Of a stretch of 64,000 nucleotides of DNA, positions 45,106 to 53,229 are shown in pieces. The stretch is from DASZHJ01 sp035507155 (GTDB taxonomy: Bacteria > Pseudomonadota > Alphaproteobacteria > ATCC43930 > CGMCC-115725). The position numbers and the translations under genes are program-made. Location of the stretch: the NCBI GenBank assembly GCA_035507155.1, contig DATJOK010000069.1, positions 1 through 64,000 of the forward strand. Direction: 5' to 3'. Within the stretch, counting starts at the first letter, position 1. Every line of letters starts with the position of its first letter. The notes beneath the pieces were generated by a model, which was not told the DNA's origin, made no database searches, and saw nothing but the letters and a program-made list of their open reading frames with translations.

Positions 45106-45888
45106 ATGGGCCCCGATTTTGACCGCGTCGAGGCGGCGATCCGCGAGGTCGCGGCGGTCGAAATCCTGCCGCGTTTCCAGAAACTGTCTGCGGCCGACAT
45201 GCACGAGAAGCAGCCGGGACAGCTCGTCACGATTGCCGACACCGAGGCGGAGCGGCGCCTGACGCCGATGCTGGAGAGCCTGATGCCGGGCTCGGTGGTC
45301 GTGGGCGAGGAGGGGGTCGCGGAGGATGCCGCGCGCCTGGGCTGGGTCGCGAGCGAGCCGCTGGTTTGGCTGGTGGATCCCGTGGACGGCACGCAGAACT
45401 TCGCCGAGAGCAAGCCGGTCTTTGCCACCATGGTCGCCCTGCTGCGCGGCGGCCATGCGGTCGCCGGCTGGATCTATGATCCCGTCTCCGGCCGCATGGC
45501 GATGGCGGAGGAGGGCAGTGGCGCATTTCTCGACGATGCGCGCCTCAAGACGGCGGCGGCCGTTCCGTTGCCGAGGATGCGCGGGCGCCTCACCAGCCGG
45601 GCCGCGAAGCGGATCGGCGACAGGGTGGGGCCGCATTTCTACTTCCGATGTGCCGGCCATGAATACGTGGCGCTTGCCCGCGGCGACGCCGAATTCGGCC
45701 TGTTTCGCCGCCTCTACCCCTGGGATCACGCGCCGGGTGAGCTGCTTTTCCGGGAGGCCGGCGGTTTCTCGGCGCGTCTCGACGGCAGCTCCTACCAGCC
45801 GTCGGAGGTCGAGGCGAGCTTGCTGCTGGCGCCCGATCGGGAAAGCTGGGCGGCGCTCCGAGCTCTGGTGCTGGAGCTCGCAACCTGA
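45106..45888 (+). CDS. Inositol-monophosphatase family protein
   Basis: ATG 45106 overlaps the ribosome site AGGAG in the hflX stop region and gives 260 residues. Metal-binding motifs: VVGEEGVAED, DPVDGTQNFAES and WDHAPGELLFREAGG correspond to the three sites of the IMPase/FBPase fold. The family includes inositol monophosphatase, histidinol phosphatase and CysQ-like phosphatases; the substrate is not certain. The third motif with HAPGELL is slightly divergent from the usual WDxAxGxLI. Follows hflX by 4 bases. Confidence 0.85.
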   Translation: MGPDFDRVEAAIREVAAVEILPRFQKLSAADMHEKQPGQLVTIADTEAERRLTPMLESLMPGSVVVGEEGVAEDAARLGWVASEPLVWLVDPVDGTQNFAESKPVFATMVALLRGGHAVAGWIYDPVSGRMAMAEEGSGAFLDDARLKTAAAVPLPRMRGRLTSRAAKRIGDRVGPHFYFRCAGHEYVALARGDAEFGLFRRLYPWDHAPGELLFREAGGFSARLDGSSYQPSEVEASLLLAPDRESWAALRALVLELAT

Positions 45889-45957
45889 CCACGGCATGGG
45901 GTTGCCAGCCGCGCCGGAGCGGCTAGCATAGCGCCCGCAAATGATCGGAGGATCGCG

Positions 45958-46824
45958 ATGAAGCTGGCATTCCTTGGCCTGGGCGTGATGGGTTACCCGA
46001 TGGCTGGTCATCTCAAGAAGAATGGCCATGATGTCACCGTCTACAACCGAACCGCCGCCAAGGCGAAATCCTGGGCCGGCGAATACGGCGGCAGCTTCCG
46101 TGAGGCGCCGGCCGAAGCGGCCGCCGGTGCTGATATCGTCTTCATGTGCGTCGGCAACGACGACGATGTGCGCGAGGTCGCCAGCGGACCGAAGGGCGCC
46201 TTCGCCGGCATGAAGAAGGGCGCGATCCTGGTCGACCACACTACCGCCTCGGCGGAGGTGGCGCGCGAGATGTACGACATCGCCAAGTCGAAGGGGCTGC
46301 AGTTCCTCGATGCTCCGGTCTCCGGAGGCCAGGCAGGCGCGCAGAACGGCAAGCTCACGGTGATGGTGGGCGGCGATCTCGAGCCCTTCAAGGTCGCAGA
46401 GCCGGCGATGGTCCATTACGGCCGCGCCGTGACGCTGATGGGGCCGGTGGGCAGCGGTCAGCTCACCAAGATGGTGAACCAGATCTGCATCGCGGGGCTG
46501 GTGCAGGCGCTGTCGGAAGGGCTCAATTTTGCGGCGCGCGCCGGGCTCGACGGCAAGAAGGTGATCGACGTCATCTCCAAGGGCGCGGCGCAGTCCTGGC
46601 AGATGGAGAACCGCGGCACCACCATGCTCGACGGCAAGTTCGACTTTGGCTTCGCCGTCAACTGGATGCGCAAGGATCTCGGCATCTGCTTCGCCGAGGC
46701 GAGGCGGAACGGCGCCTCGCTGCCCGTATCGGCGCTGGTGGATCAGTTCTATGCCCGCGTCCAGGAGCGTGGCGGCGGCCGCTGGGACACCTCTGCGCTG
46801 ATCCACCTGCTGCAGAAGGCCTGA
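45958..46824 (+). CDS. NAD-binding beta-hydroxyacid dehydrogenase
   Basis: A 288-residue protein with GGAGG upstream. The N-terminal Rossmann fold starts AFLGLGVMGYPMAGHL; YNRTAAKA suggests NADP preference; the substrate motif DAPVSGGQAGAQNGKLTVMVGG and the catalytic Lys in GSGQLTKMVNQ place it with 3-hydroxyisobutyrate dehydrogenase, tartronate semialdehyde reductase (GarR) and related enzymes. The exact substrate cannot be told. The gene ends 15 bases from the convergent glycosyltransferase gene. Confidence 0.9.
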   Translation: MKLAFLGLGVMGYPMAGHLKKNGHDVTVYNRTAAKAKSWAGEYGGSFREAPAEAAAGADIVFMCVGNDDDVREVASGPKGAFAGMKKGAILVDHTTASAEVAREMYDIAKSKGLQFLDAPVSGGQAGAQNGKLTVMVGGDLEPFKVAEPAMVHYGRAVTLMGPVGSGQLTKMVNQICIAGLVQALSEGLNFAARAGLDGKKVIDVISKGAAQSWQMENRGTTMLDGKFDFGFAVNWMRKDLGICFAEARRNGASLPVSALVDQFYARVQERGGGRWDTSALIHLLQKA

Positions 46825-46839
46825 CGCGGCGGGCAGGGG

Positions 46840-48309
46840 TCAGCGCTCGTAAACGGTGGCGACCTCGTGATAGGGGCCCGCCACCGTCGCCAGCGGCGCG
46901 AGATTGGCAAAATCCGCCGCGCTGATGCCGGGCGTGTAGGCCTCGCTCCAGTTGCGCACGAAGATGAAGATGCCGTGCAGACCGGGATCTCGGATCGCCG
47001 TCAGCGGATGGTGATCGAGATAGATACGATCGAGGCCGAGGTAATAGGCGACGTCCGGGTGGTCGCAATAGACGTCCTGGCCGCTCCAGTCGATCGGCAG
47101 ATCCGGCAATCGCGCGAGATCGCTCGCGGGAATCCTCGTGTTGTTGTTGAAGATCCAGACCAATCCATGGGCGAACCAGTGGAGCTGCAGAACGACCGTC
47201 GCCGACAGCAGCGCAGCGACGGCGGTTCGGCGATTGCCGCCCTCGTCTGATTCGGCGAGCCGCGCGAACAGGAAGTCGAGCCCGGCGCCCGCCACCAGGA
47301 TGTAGATCGGATAGGCGAAGACGAAATATCGGACATAACCGGCGCTGCCGAAAGCGCCAGCCGTCCACATCGCCGTCATCACCGCGAAATAGGTGATGCC
47401 CATCAGTGCCGAGACGGTCAGCAGCGAGCCGGCTTCTCGCCGGTGACGCAGCACGCGATAGGCACCCGCCGCGAAGGCGAGGGTGAGGACGGTGTCGAAG
47501 GCCAGGAAGGCGAGCAGGTACTCTGCCGGCTCGCCGTGCCCATAGGCGCCGAGCGTCGCGGGATAGCCTTGGCTCACGATGAAGAAAGGGCTTCCCGTCG
47601 CAAGATACCCGACGAGATTCCAGAGCGCGGTCGGCAGCGCGAAGATGCAACCGCGCGTCAAAGCGACGAGCAGACCACCGAGGCGGCGCTCTCGCAACGG
47701 CTCGATCATGACGGCAATCGCGAAAACGACGACGCAGAAGACGCCGTCGGTCCGCGCCAGCGTCACGAGACCGAAGCACAGCGAGGCCGCCAGCATCCGG
47801 CGGCGATGCCAGAGCCAGAGAGCCAAAGCCACGATGAAGGCGGCGGAGGGCTCGGTGTTGGCCGAGATCGAGCTCCGGAAGCTCACGAAGGCGAAGGCCG
47901 AGATCACCGCCAGCACGATCACGGTCTCCCGGTGCCGGAAAATGTCGCGCGCGACGAGGAGCACCAGCCAGCTGCCCGCGGTCCAAAACAGCGCGTTTGC
48001 GATCTGGGTGACGACCAGCGTTGGCCAGGCCAGCGGCAGGAGTTGGTAGAGGGTGGCGAAGAAGAAGGTGTAGATCGGTTTCGCCCAGACCTGGATGCCG
48101 TAGGCGAGGCTTTCCGGCAGGTCGGTGAAAACCGACTGGGCGATGATCACGTGATTGAAGGGATCATGCTCCCAGTCACGGTTGAACTCCGCGAAGATGC
48201 AGGCGAGCCGCGCCAGCAGGCCGATGGCGAGGATTGCGGCCGGAACGGTCGTGGGCCACGCGTGGGGTGCGCTCTCCGGTAATGCTTGGACGCTGCCGCG
48301 GCTCTGCAT
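46840..48309 (-). CDS. Membrane glycosyltransferase, ArnT/PMT-like
   Basis: From ATG 48309 (489 residues), placed 10 bases after the neighbouring glycosyltransferase stop; a longer frame reaches 48393. About eleven membrane helices. The first luminal loop carries FNRDWEHDPFNHVIIAQ with the acidic pair typical of GT-C enzymes, and ASISANTEPSA-like features follow. It resembles the family 39/83 group that transfers sugar from polyprenyl phosphate. The gene two upstream in the operon is a polyprenyl-phosphate-type GT2, which would supply such a donor. Confidence 0.76.
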   Translation of the reverse strand: MQSRGSVQALPESAPHAWPTTVPAAILAIGLLARLACIFAEFNRDWEHDPFNHVIIAQSVFTDLPESLAYGIQVWAKPIYTFFFATLYQLLPLAWPTLVVTQIANALFWTAGSWLVLLVARDIFRHRETVIVLAVISAFAFVSFRSSISANTEPSAAFIVALALWLWHRRRMLAASLCFGLVTLARTDGVFCVVVFAIAVMIEPLRERRLGGLLVALTRGCIFALPTALWNLVGYLATGSPFFIVSQGYPATLGAYGHGEPAEYLLAFLAFDTVLTLAFAAGAYRVLRHRREAGSLLTVSALMGITYFAVMTAMWTAGAFGSAGYVRYFVFAYPIYILVAGAGLDFLFARLAESDEGGNRRTAVAALLSATVVLQLHWFAHGLVWIFNNNTRIPASDLARLPDLPIDWSGQDVYCDHPDVAYYLGLDRIYLDHHPLTAIRDPGLHGIFIFVRNWSEAYTPGISAADFANLAPLATVAGPYHEVATVYER

Positions 48310-48319
48310 CGGCCGCGGC

Positions 48320-49090
48320 TCAGAAGCGGAAGCGCAGGAGATACCAGAGAGCCTTAATGCCGTCCCGCCAGTTGATCTTCTTTCCCTCGGCATAGGTGCG
48401 GCCGTAGTAGCTGATGCTCATTTCGTAGATGCGCCATCTCCGTGCCAGCGCGATCTGAGCGCTGATCTGCACCTCGATGCCGAAATCCTCGCAAGTGATG
48501 TCGAGGCTCTGCATGACCGCGCGAGTGAACATCTTGTAGCAGACCTCGATGTCGCTCAGGAGCTGGTTGTAGAGGATGTTGAAAGTCAGGGAGAGCAGCC
48601 GGTTGGCGAGGTAATGGTGGAAATAGAGCGAGCGATGCGGCCGGCCGAAGAAGCGCGAGCCGTAAACCACGTCCGCGACCCTCCGCACCGCGATCAGGTT
48701 GTACATCGTCGCCCAGTCCTGGGGGTCGTATTCGAGGTCTGCGTCCTGGATCACCATGACGTCGCCGGTGGCGGCTGCCATTGCCGTCTGGAGGGCACCT
48801 CCCTTGCCGCGATTGCGCGCGTGATGCAGCACCTTGAAATGGATGCGGCCGGCCTTGGCATCGCTGGCGGGCAACAGCTCGACACTGCCGTCAGGCCGAA
48901 GCTCCAGGCCGGAGCAGGTGCCGGCGGACCCGAAGTTGCGGTCGAGAAAGGCGCCCGTGCCGTCGGAGGAGTTATCGTCGACGATGACGATCTCCTTCTC
49001 GACCTCCGGAATCGCGCGCGTCACGGCGTCGATGATCCGAGCGATGGTGCCGATCTCGTTGTAGACCGGCATCAGGACGGAGAGCTTCAC
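48320..49090 (-). CDS. Family 2 glycosyltransferase, DPMS/polyprenyl-phosphate type
   Basis: GTG 49090 (overlapping the mazG TGA as GTGA) gives 256 residues beginning VKLSVLMPVYNE. GT-A motifs: EIVIVDDNSSDGT, VIQDADLEYDPQD (DXD), and a later ITCEDFGIEVQISAQIA. These match polyprenyl-phosphate sugar synthases such as dolichyl-phosphate mannose synthase homologues. The 12 residues before the GTG seen in the longer frame are low-complexity. It probably makes a lipid-linked sugar for the next gene. Confidence 0.84.
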   Translation of the reverse strand: MKLSVLMPVYNEIGTIARIIDAVTRAIPEVEKEIVIVDDNSSDGTGAFLDRNFGSAGTCSGLELRPDGSVELLPASDAKAGRIHFKVLHHARNRGKGGALQTAMAAATGDVMVIQDADLEYDPQDWATMYNLIAVRRVADVVYGSRFFGRPHRSLYFHHYLANRLLSLTFNILYNQLLSDIEVCYKMFTRAVMQSLDITCEDFGIEVQISAQIALARRWRIYEMSISYYGRTYAEGKKINWRDGIKALWYLLRFRF

Positions 49091-49902
49091 GGGCGCGCCT
49101 GCTCCTCGGCCTTGGCGCGCTGCCATTCGGCTTCCATTTCCTCGAGGCTTGTGTTCGCCGGCGACCGTCCGGCGGCGGCGAGGCGTTCCTCGATACGGCG
49201 GAAGCGGCGTTCGAATTTTCGGTTCGCGCCGCGCAGCGCCTGCTCGGGATCGATCCGGAGATGGCGCGCGAGATTGGTCACCGCGAAGAGGAGATCGCCG
49301 AGCTCATCCTCGAGGCGTGCCGGCGTGCCGCCGCCCGCGATTTCGCGATGGAGCTCGCCGATCTCCTCCTCGATCTTGTCGAAGATCGGCCCGGGCTCGG
49401 CCCAGTCGAAGCCGACGCGCGCGGCGCGCTTCTGCAGCTTCTCGGCGCGGGTGAGGGCGGGAAGGCCGGGGCCGACGCCGTCGAGCGCGCTCTCGGCGCG
49501 CCCCTCGGCTGCGGCCTTGACGCGGCGCTCGACAGCTTTCTGATCTTCCCAGGCCCGGGTCTGGGCCGCGGATCCCGCGACCGTCGCATCGGCAAAGACA
49601 TGCGGATGCCGCCGGATCATCTTTTCCGCGATGCTCCGCGCCACGTCGTTGAATGCGAAGCGGCCGGCCTCTTCGGCCATGCGCGCATGGAACACCACCT
49701 GCAGCAGGAGGTCGCCGAGCTCGTCCTTGAGCGCCGCGATGTCGCCGCGCTCGGCAGCTTCCGCCACCTCATAGGCTTCCTCGATCGTGTAGGGGGCGAT
49801 GCTGGCGAAGCTCTGTTCGAGATCCCAGGGACAGCCGCTGTCAGGGTCGCGCAGCCGCGCCATGATATCGAGGAGGCGGAGCAGATCGGGAGAGTCGGGC
49901 AT
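49087..49902 (-). CDS. mazG: Nucleoside triphosphate pyrophosphohydrolase MazG
   Basis: From ATG 49902, 271 residues. Two MazG domains: the first with CPWDLEQSFASIAPYTIEEAYEVAEA and LKDELGDLLLQVVFHARMAEE, the second with IFDKIEEEIGELHREI and LEDELGDLLFAVTNLARHL. MazG removes noncanonical NTPs (and ppGpp precursor dNTPs) to monophosphates. The longer frame from 49992 adds about 30 residues without the family start. Leftward, first gene of a three-gene operon with the two glycosyltransferases. Confidence 0.93.
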   Translation of the reverse strand: MPDSPDLLRLLDIMARLRDPDSGCPWDLEQSFASIAPYTIEEAYEVAEAAERGDIAALKDELGDLLLQVVFHARMAEEAGRFAFNDVARSIAEKMIRRHPHVFADATVAGSAAQTRAWEDQKAVERRVKAAAEGRAESALDGVGPGLPALTRAEKLQKRAARVGFDWAEPGPIFDKIEEEIGELHREIAGGGTPARLEDELGDLLFAVTNLARHLRIDPEQALRGANRKFERRFRRIEERLAAAGRSPANTSLEEMEAEWQRAKAEEQARP

Positions 49903-50036
49903 GGGCGAGAAACCTGTGAGTGCGGCGAGATTGCGACGCAGACGCAACGAGGACATTAAAGCGCAGCGATCCTGATTGCCGCCACAATTCAATGGCTCCT
50001 AGCGCCTCGCGATAGCCCAACCGGAGAGAGGACGCA

Positions 50037-50594
50037 ATGGCACCTTCGGACCGATACGGCGGCGCGGCGATCACCCTGCACTGGCTGGTCGCGACGCTGA
50101 TCGCCGCGGCTCTGGTGCTGGCCTGGGTGCTGCCGCACAGGCGCGATCCCGGCTACGATCTGCTCCTGGAGCTGCATAAATCGGTCGGCATCTCGGTGCT
50201 GCTCCTGGCCGTGCTGCGGCTGTGCTGGCGCTACATAAGCCCCGTATTGCCCGCGCCGGGTCTTACCGACATGGAAGCGAGGGGCTCGGTGGCGATCCAC
50301 GCGCTGCTCTACGTGATCATGATCGGGATCCCGCTCACCGGATATCTCTTCAGCTCGGCGGAAGGGCAGAGCCTCAACTTTTTCGGGATCGCAACCTTCG
50401 CCTCGCCGCTGGCTACCGACCAAACGTTTTCACGGCCCGTGGAATTCCTGCACAAAGCCGGGCAATGGGCGGTCTATGGGGCGGTCGGCTTGCACGTGCT
50501 GGCCGCTCTCTATCATTATTTCGTCAGGCGTGACGGCGTCCTGCAGCGCATGCTGCCGTTTCTCGGCAGCCGCGCCGGAGCGGCAGCGGATTAG
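50037..50594 (+). CDS. Cytochrome b561 family protein
   Basis: A 185-residue membrane protein with four helices and conserved heme-ligating His residues in ITLHWLVATLIAAAL, LLELHKSVGISVL, VEFLHKAGQWAVYG and GLHVLAALYHYFV, the prokaryotic b561 (CybB-like) arrangement. It transfers electrons at the inner membrane, often quinol oxidation. Preceded by its own intergenic space, divergent from mazG; followed by a 10-base-pair hairpin. Confidence 0.9.
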   Translation: MAPSDRYGGAAITLHWLVATLIAAALVLAWVLPHRRDPGYDLLLELHKSVGISVLLLAVLRLCWRYISPVLPAPGLTDMEARGSVAIHALLYVIMIGIPLTGYLFSSAEGQSLNFFGIATFASPLATDQTFSRPVEFLHKAGQWAVYGAVGLHVLAALYHYFVRRDGVLQRMLPFLGSRAGAAAD

Positions 50595-50615
50595 ATCCGG
50601 CGCCTTTCCGGCGGT

Positions 50616-50639
50616 CGCGGCCTCGGGCGCGAGGCCGCG
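50616..50639. terminator. Perfect 10-bp hairpin after cytochrome b561
   Basis: CGCGGCCTCG and CGAGGCCGCG around GGCG, 21 bases after the stop at 50594 and just before the first GFA gene. No T-run, but the stem is long and GC-rich; terminator-like. Confidence 0.5.
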
Positions 50640-50659
50640 GAGAGGAAGGAGGCTTGGAT

Positions 50660-51067
50660 TTGAGCGAGGAACATACTGGCGGCTGTCTTTGTGGCGCAAT
50701 CCGCTATCGGGGAGCCGGCGCGCCATCCCACACCAACATCTGCCATTGCAGCCAGTGCCGCCGACAGACCGGCAGCCCGATCGGCGCCTTCGTCACCTTC
50801 CCATTGGACCGCTTCGAACTGCTGCAGGGCGAGCCGGCCTCCTATCGCGCCTCGGACTTCGCGACCCGGCAGTTCTGCGCGCGCTGCGGCTCGACGCTGT
50901 TCTGGCGCGCCGACGGCGCGGACGAGATCGACTGCTTTCTCGGCACCCTCGATCATCCCGACCGCGTGCCGAAGCCGATGGATCAGCTCTGGAGCGAGGT
51001 CCGCATACCGTGGTTTCCGGCGCAGGCGGAAATCAGGGCGTACCGGCGCAGCCGGCAGGAGGGGTAG
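50660..51067 (+). CDS. GFA-family (glutathione-dependent formaldehyde-activating-like) protein, copy 1
   Basis: I take TTG 50660 (GGAGG seven bases upstream); a TTG two codons earlier is too close to that site. 135 residues with zinc-binding Cys pattern of the GFA/CENP-V fold: GGCLCGAIRY, NICHCSQCRR, RQFCARCGS. The founder enzyme condenses formaldehyde with glutathione, but most members are of unknown function. A second copy follows 4 bases on; the two share the frame of Cys residues and arose by duplication. Confidence 0.86.
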   Translation: MSEEHTGGCLCGAIRYRGAGAPSHTNICHCSQCRRQTGSPIGAFVTFPLDRFELLQGEPASYRASDFATRQFCARCGSTLFWRADGADEIDCFLGTLDHPDRVPKPMDQLWSEVRIPWFPAQAEIRAYRRSRQEG

Positions 51068-51071
51068 GGAG

Positions 51072-51485
51072 ATGAGCGCCAGCGACAAAGTGCATACCGG
51101 CGGCTGCCTTTGCGGCGCCATCAGGTATCAGGTCAGCGGTCCGCCGCTCCGCGCCATGATCTGCCATTGCGGCCAATGCCGCCGGCAGAGCGGCAGCGCG
51201 TTGCCCACGGTGATCGCCTGGCCTCGGGACAAATTCGCGATCACCAAGGGCGAGCCGGCCGGCATCCGGCTCTCGACTTTTGCCACCCGGCAGTTCTGTC
51301 GCGATTGCGGCACGCCGCTGTTCTGGAACCGCGACAACGGCACCCACATGACAGTCTTCCTCGGCAGCCTCGACGATGCCGAGGCGATGCCGAAGCCGGT
51401 CGAGCAGTACTGGACTGGCCGGCGCATTCCCTGGGTCCCGGAGATGCCGGAGATCAAGGGATTTGCCGGCGACCACGAGGGCTGA
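51072..51485 (+). CDS. GFA-family protein, copy 2
   Basis: ATG 51072 behind GGGAG, 137 residues. Same Cys pattern: TGGCLCGAIRY, MICHCGQCRR, RQFCRDCGTPLFWN, and a similar C-terminal RRIPWVPEMPEIKG. Paralogue of the preceding gene, with substitutions around the first Cys pair and after the CHC motif. The two probably bind similar thiol-linked substrates. Confidence 0.88.
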   Translation: MSASDKVHTGGCLCGAIRYQVSGPPLRAMICHCGQCRRQSGSALPTVIAWPRDKFAITKGEPAGIRLSTFATRQFCRDCGTPLFWNRDNGTHMTVFLGSLDDAEAMPKPVEQYWTGRRIPWVPEMPEIKGFAGDHEG

Positions 51486-51676
51486 GAGGCCGGCGGCGGC
51501 CGGCGATTGGGTTCGTTTCGTCACCTGAACAAAAGCCATGTTTCCCGTGCCGCCGGCGGCCGGAGAGGGCGCGTGGCCTGGCGTCGAACGGTGCTGTGCG
51601 CAACCGCCATAAGTCGCATAATGTATATTATGGTAAATAGACGCGATGCCACGGCTTTCCACGGATTCGGTGGCTT

Positions 51677-52447
51677 TCAGACCTCGACCACCAGCCCGTC
51701 ATAACCGGGCTCCACCCCCGGTGGTAGCTCGCGGCGCAGGGCTTCGTAATCGAGCTGCCGGTCCATGTGCGTGAGGATGGCGCGGCGCGGCTTCAGGCGC
51801 TCGATCCACGCCAGGGTCTGCGCCAGGTGGCTGTGGGTCGGATGCGGATCCCGGCGATAGCAGTCGACGATCCAGATCTCGACGCCGGCCAGCACCGCAA
51901 ACGCCGCCTCGTCCAGCTGCACGACGTCGGTCGAGTACGCGAAACGGCCGAAGCGGAAGCCGAGGCTCCTGGTATAGCCGTGCTCCTGGACGAAGGACGT
52001 GACCGGGATGCCGGCCACCTCGAAGGCGCCGGCGATCTCGTGCGGCACCACCGAGGGCTTGTAGAAGAAGGCGCCGGCCGCCGGATCCTGCGGCCGGAAG
52101 ATGTAGGAGAACCGCTCCCGCAGCTCCTTCATCGTGTGGGCGCCGGCATAGATCGCCAGGGACTGCCCCGTCGCCCGGTTGACCGCCCGCACCTCGTCGA
52201 TGCCATGGCAGTGGTCGGCGTGCGCGTGGGTGAAGAGGATGGCGTCGAGCTTGCTGACGCCGGCGTCCAGCAGCTGCACGCGCATGTCCGGCGAGGCGTC
52301 CACCAGCACGGTCGCGCCCTTGTCCTGCACCAGGATCGAGGCGCGCCGCCGTCGATTCCTGGGATTGCCGGGGTCGCACTCGCCCCAGTCATTGCCGATG
52401 TAGGGAACGCCGGGCGACGGACCGCAGCCCAGGATCGTCACCCTCAT
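51677..52447 (-). CDS. MBL-fold phosphoribosyl cyclic phosphodiesterase-like (PhnP-type) protein
   Basis: A 256-residue metallo-beta-lactamase-fold protein with HAHADHCHGIDEVR, SPDMRVQLLDAG and IVDCYRRDPHPTHSHLAQTLAW, plus an opening ILGCGPSPGVPYIGNDWG typical of PhnP-like proteins. The HxHxDH metal motif is intact. It is the last gene of a leftward string; its ATG overlaps the tatD stop by 4 bases, a stable pairing in alphaproteobacteria. The substrate is uncertain, since no phn genes are nearby. Confidence 0.84.
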   Translation of the reverse strand: MRVTILGCGPSPGVPYIGNDWGECDPGNPRNRRRRASILVQDKGATVLVDASPDMRVQLLDAGVSKLDAILFTHAHADHCHGIDEVRAVNRATGQSLAIYAGAHTMKELRERFSYIFRPQDPAAGAFFYKPSVVPHEIAGAFEVAGIPVTSFVQEHGYTRSLGFRFGRFAYSTDVVQLDEAAFAVLAGVEIWIVDCYRRDPHPTHSHLAQTLAWIERLKPRRAILTHMDRQLDYEALRRELPPGVEPGYDGLVVEV

Positions 52448-53229
52448 GCCCGGGCGGCTCCGGCCTTGGTGAACAGCCGATGAAAATTCGCCGTGGTGGA
52501 CTCGGACAACTGCTTCACGGTGCAGCCCTTGATGCGCGCGACCTCGTTGGCGGTGTGAACGATATAGGCAGGCTCGTTGGGTTTTCCTCGCAGCGGCACC
52601 GGAGCCAGATAGGGCGCATCCGTCTCCACCAGGATCCGGTCGAGCGGGAGGTCACGGACGATGCCGCGCAGCGTCTCGGCGTTCTTGAACGTAACGATTC
52701 CCGAAAGGGAGATATAGAAGCCTATTTCGATTGCTCTTTCAGCGAGTTCTCGGCCCGTGCTGAAGCAATGGATGACCCCGGTTAGCGGCCCTTTCTCGAC
52801 TTCTTCCTCAAGGATTCGGATGGTCTCGGGATCGGCGTCGCGGGTGTGCACGATGAGCGGCAGGCCGGCGACGCGCGCCGCCGCCGCGTGGGCATGGAAC
52901 ACCGCCGCCTGGCGGTCGCGCGGGCTGTGCTCGTAGTAGAAATCGAGGCCGGTCTCACCGATGCCGATCACCTTGGGATGCCGCGCCAGCTCTGCGAGCC
53001 TCGCCGCGTCGGTCTCCGGCTCGGCGGCGGCCTCATGGGGGTGGATGCCGACCGAGCACCAGATGTCGGGATCGCTCTCGGCGATCGCTCGTACGGCGGG
53101 GAACTCGGTGATCTTGGTGGAGATGGTCAGCATCGTCCCTACCCCCGCCGCCCGCGCCCGGGCGATCACGGCATCGCGCTCGGGACCGGCGGCGAGGTAG
53201 TCCAGATGACAGTGACTGTCGACCAGCAT
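52444..53229 (-). CDS. tatD: TatD-family metal-dependent hydrolase
   Basis: A 261-residue TIM-barrel hydrolase: DSHCHLDYL (HxH metal ligands), SVGIHPHEA, IGETGLDFYYEHSPRDRQ, VHTRDAD, VIHCFSTG and ETDAPYLAP with PLRGKPNEP. TatD proteins act as 3'-exonucleases or D-aminoacyl-tRNA deacylase-related hydrolases. Start ATG 53229 overlaps the metG stop by one base. Confidence 0.94.
   Translation of the reverse strand: MLVDSHCHLDYLAAGPERDAVIARARAAGVGTMLTISTKITEFPAVRAIAESDPDIWCSVGIHPHEAAAEPETDAARLAELARHPKVIGIGETGLDFYYEHSPRDRQAAVFHAHAAAARVAGLPLIVHTRDADPETIRILEEEVEKGPLTGVIHCFSTGRELAERAIEIGFYISLSGIVTFKNAETLRGIVRDLPLDRILVETDAPYLAPVPLRGKPNEPAYIVHTANEVARIKGCTVKQLSESTTANFHRLFTKAGAARA

Noticed and set aside
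43641..45431. 596-codon left-strand frame over hflX
   Set aside because: Antisense shadow; hflX has all GTPase motifs.
45908..45925. AGCCGC...GCGGCT hairpin between the IMPase-like and dehydrogenase genes
   Set aside because: Six base pairs and no T-run; common by chance in this composition.
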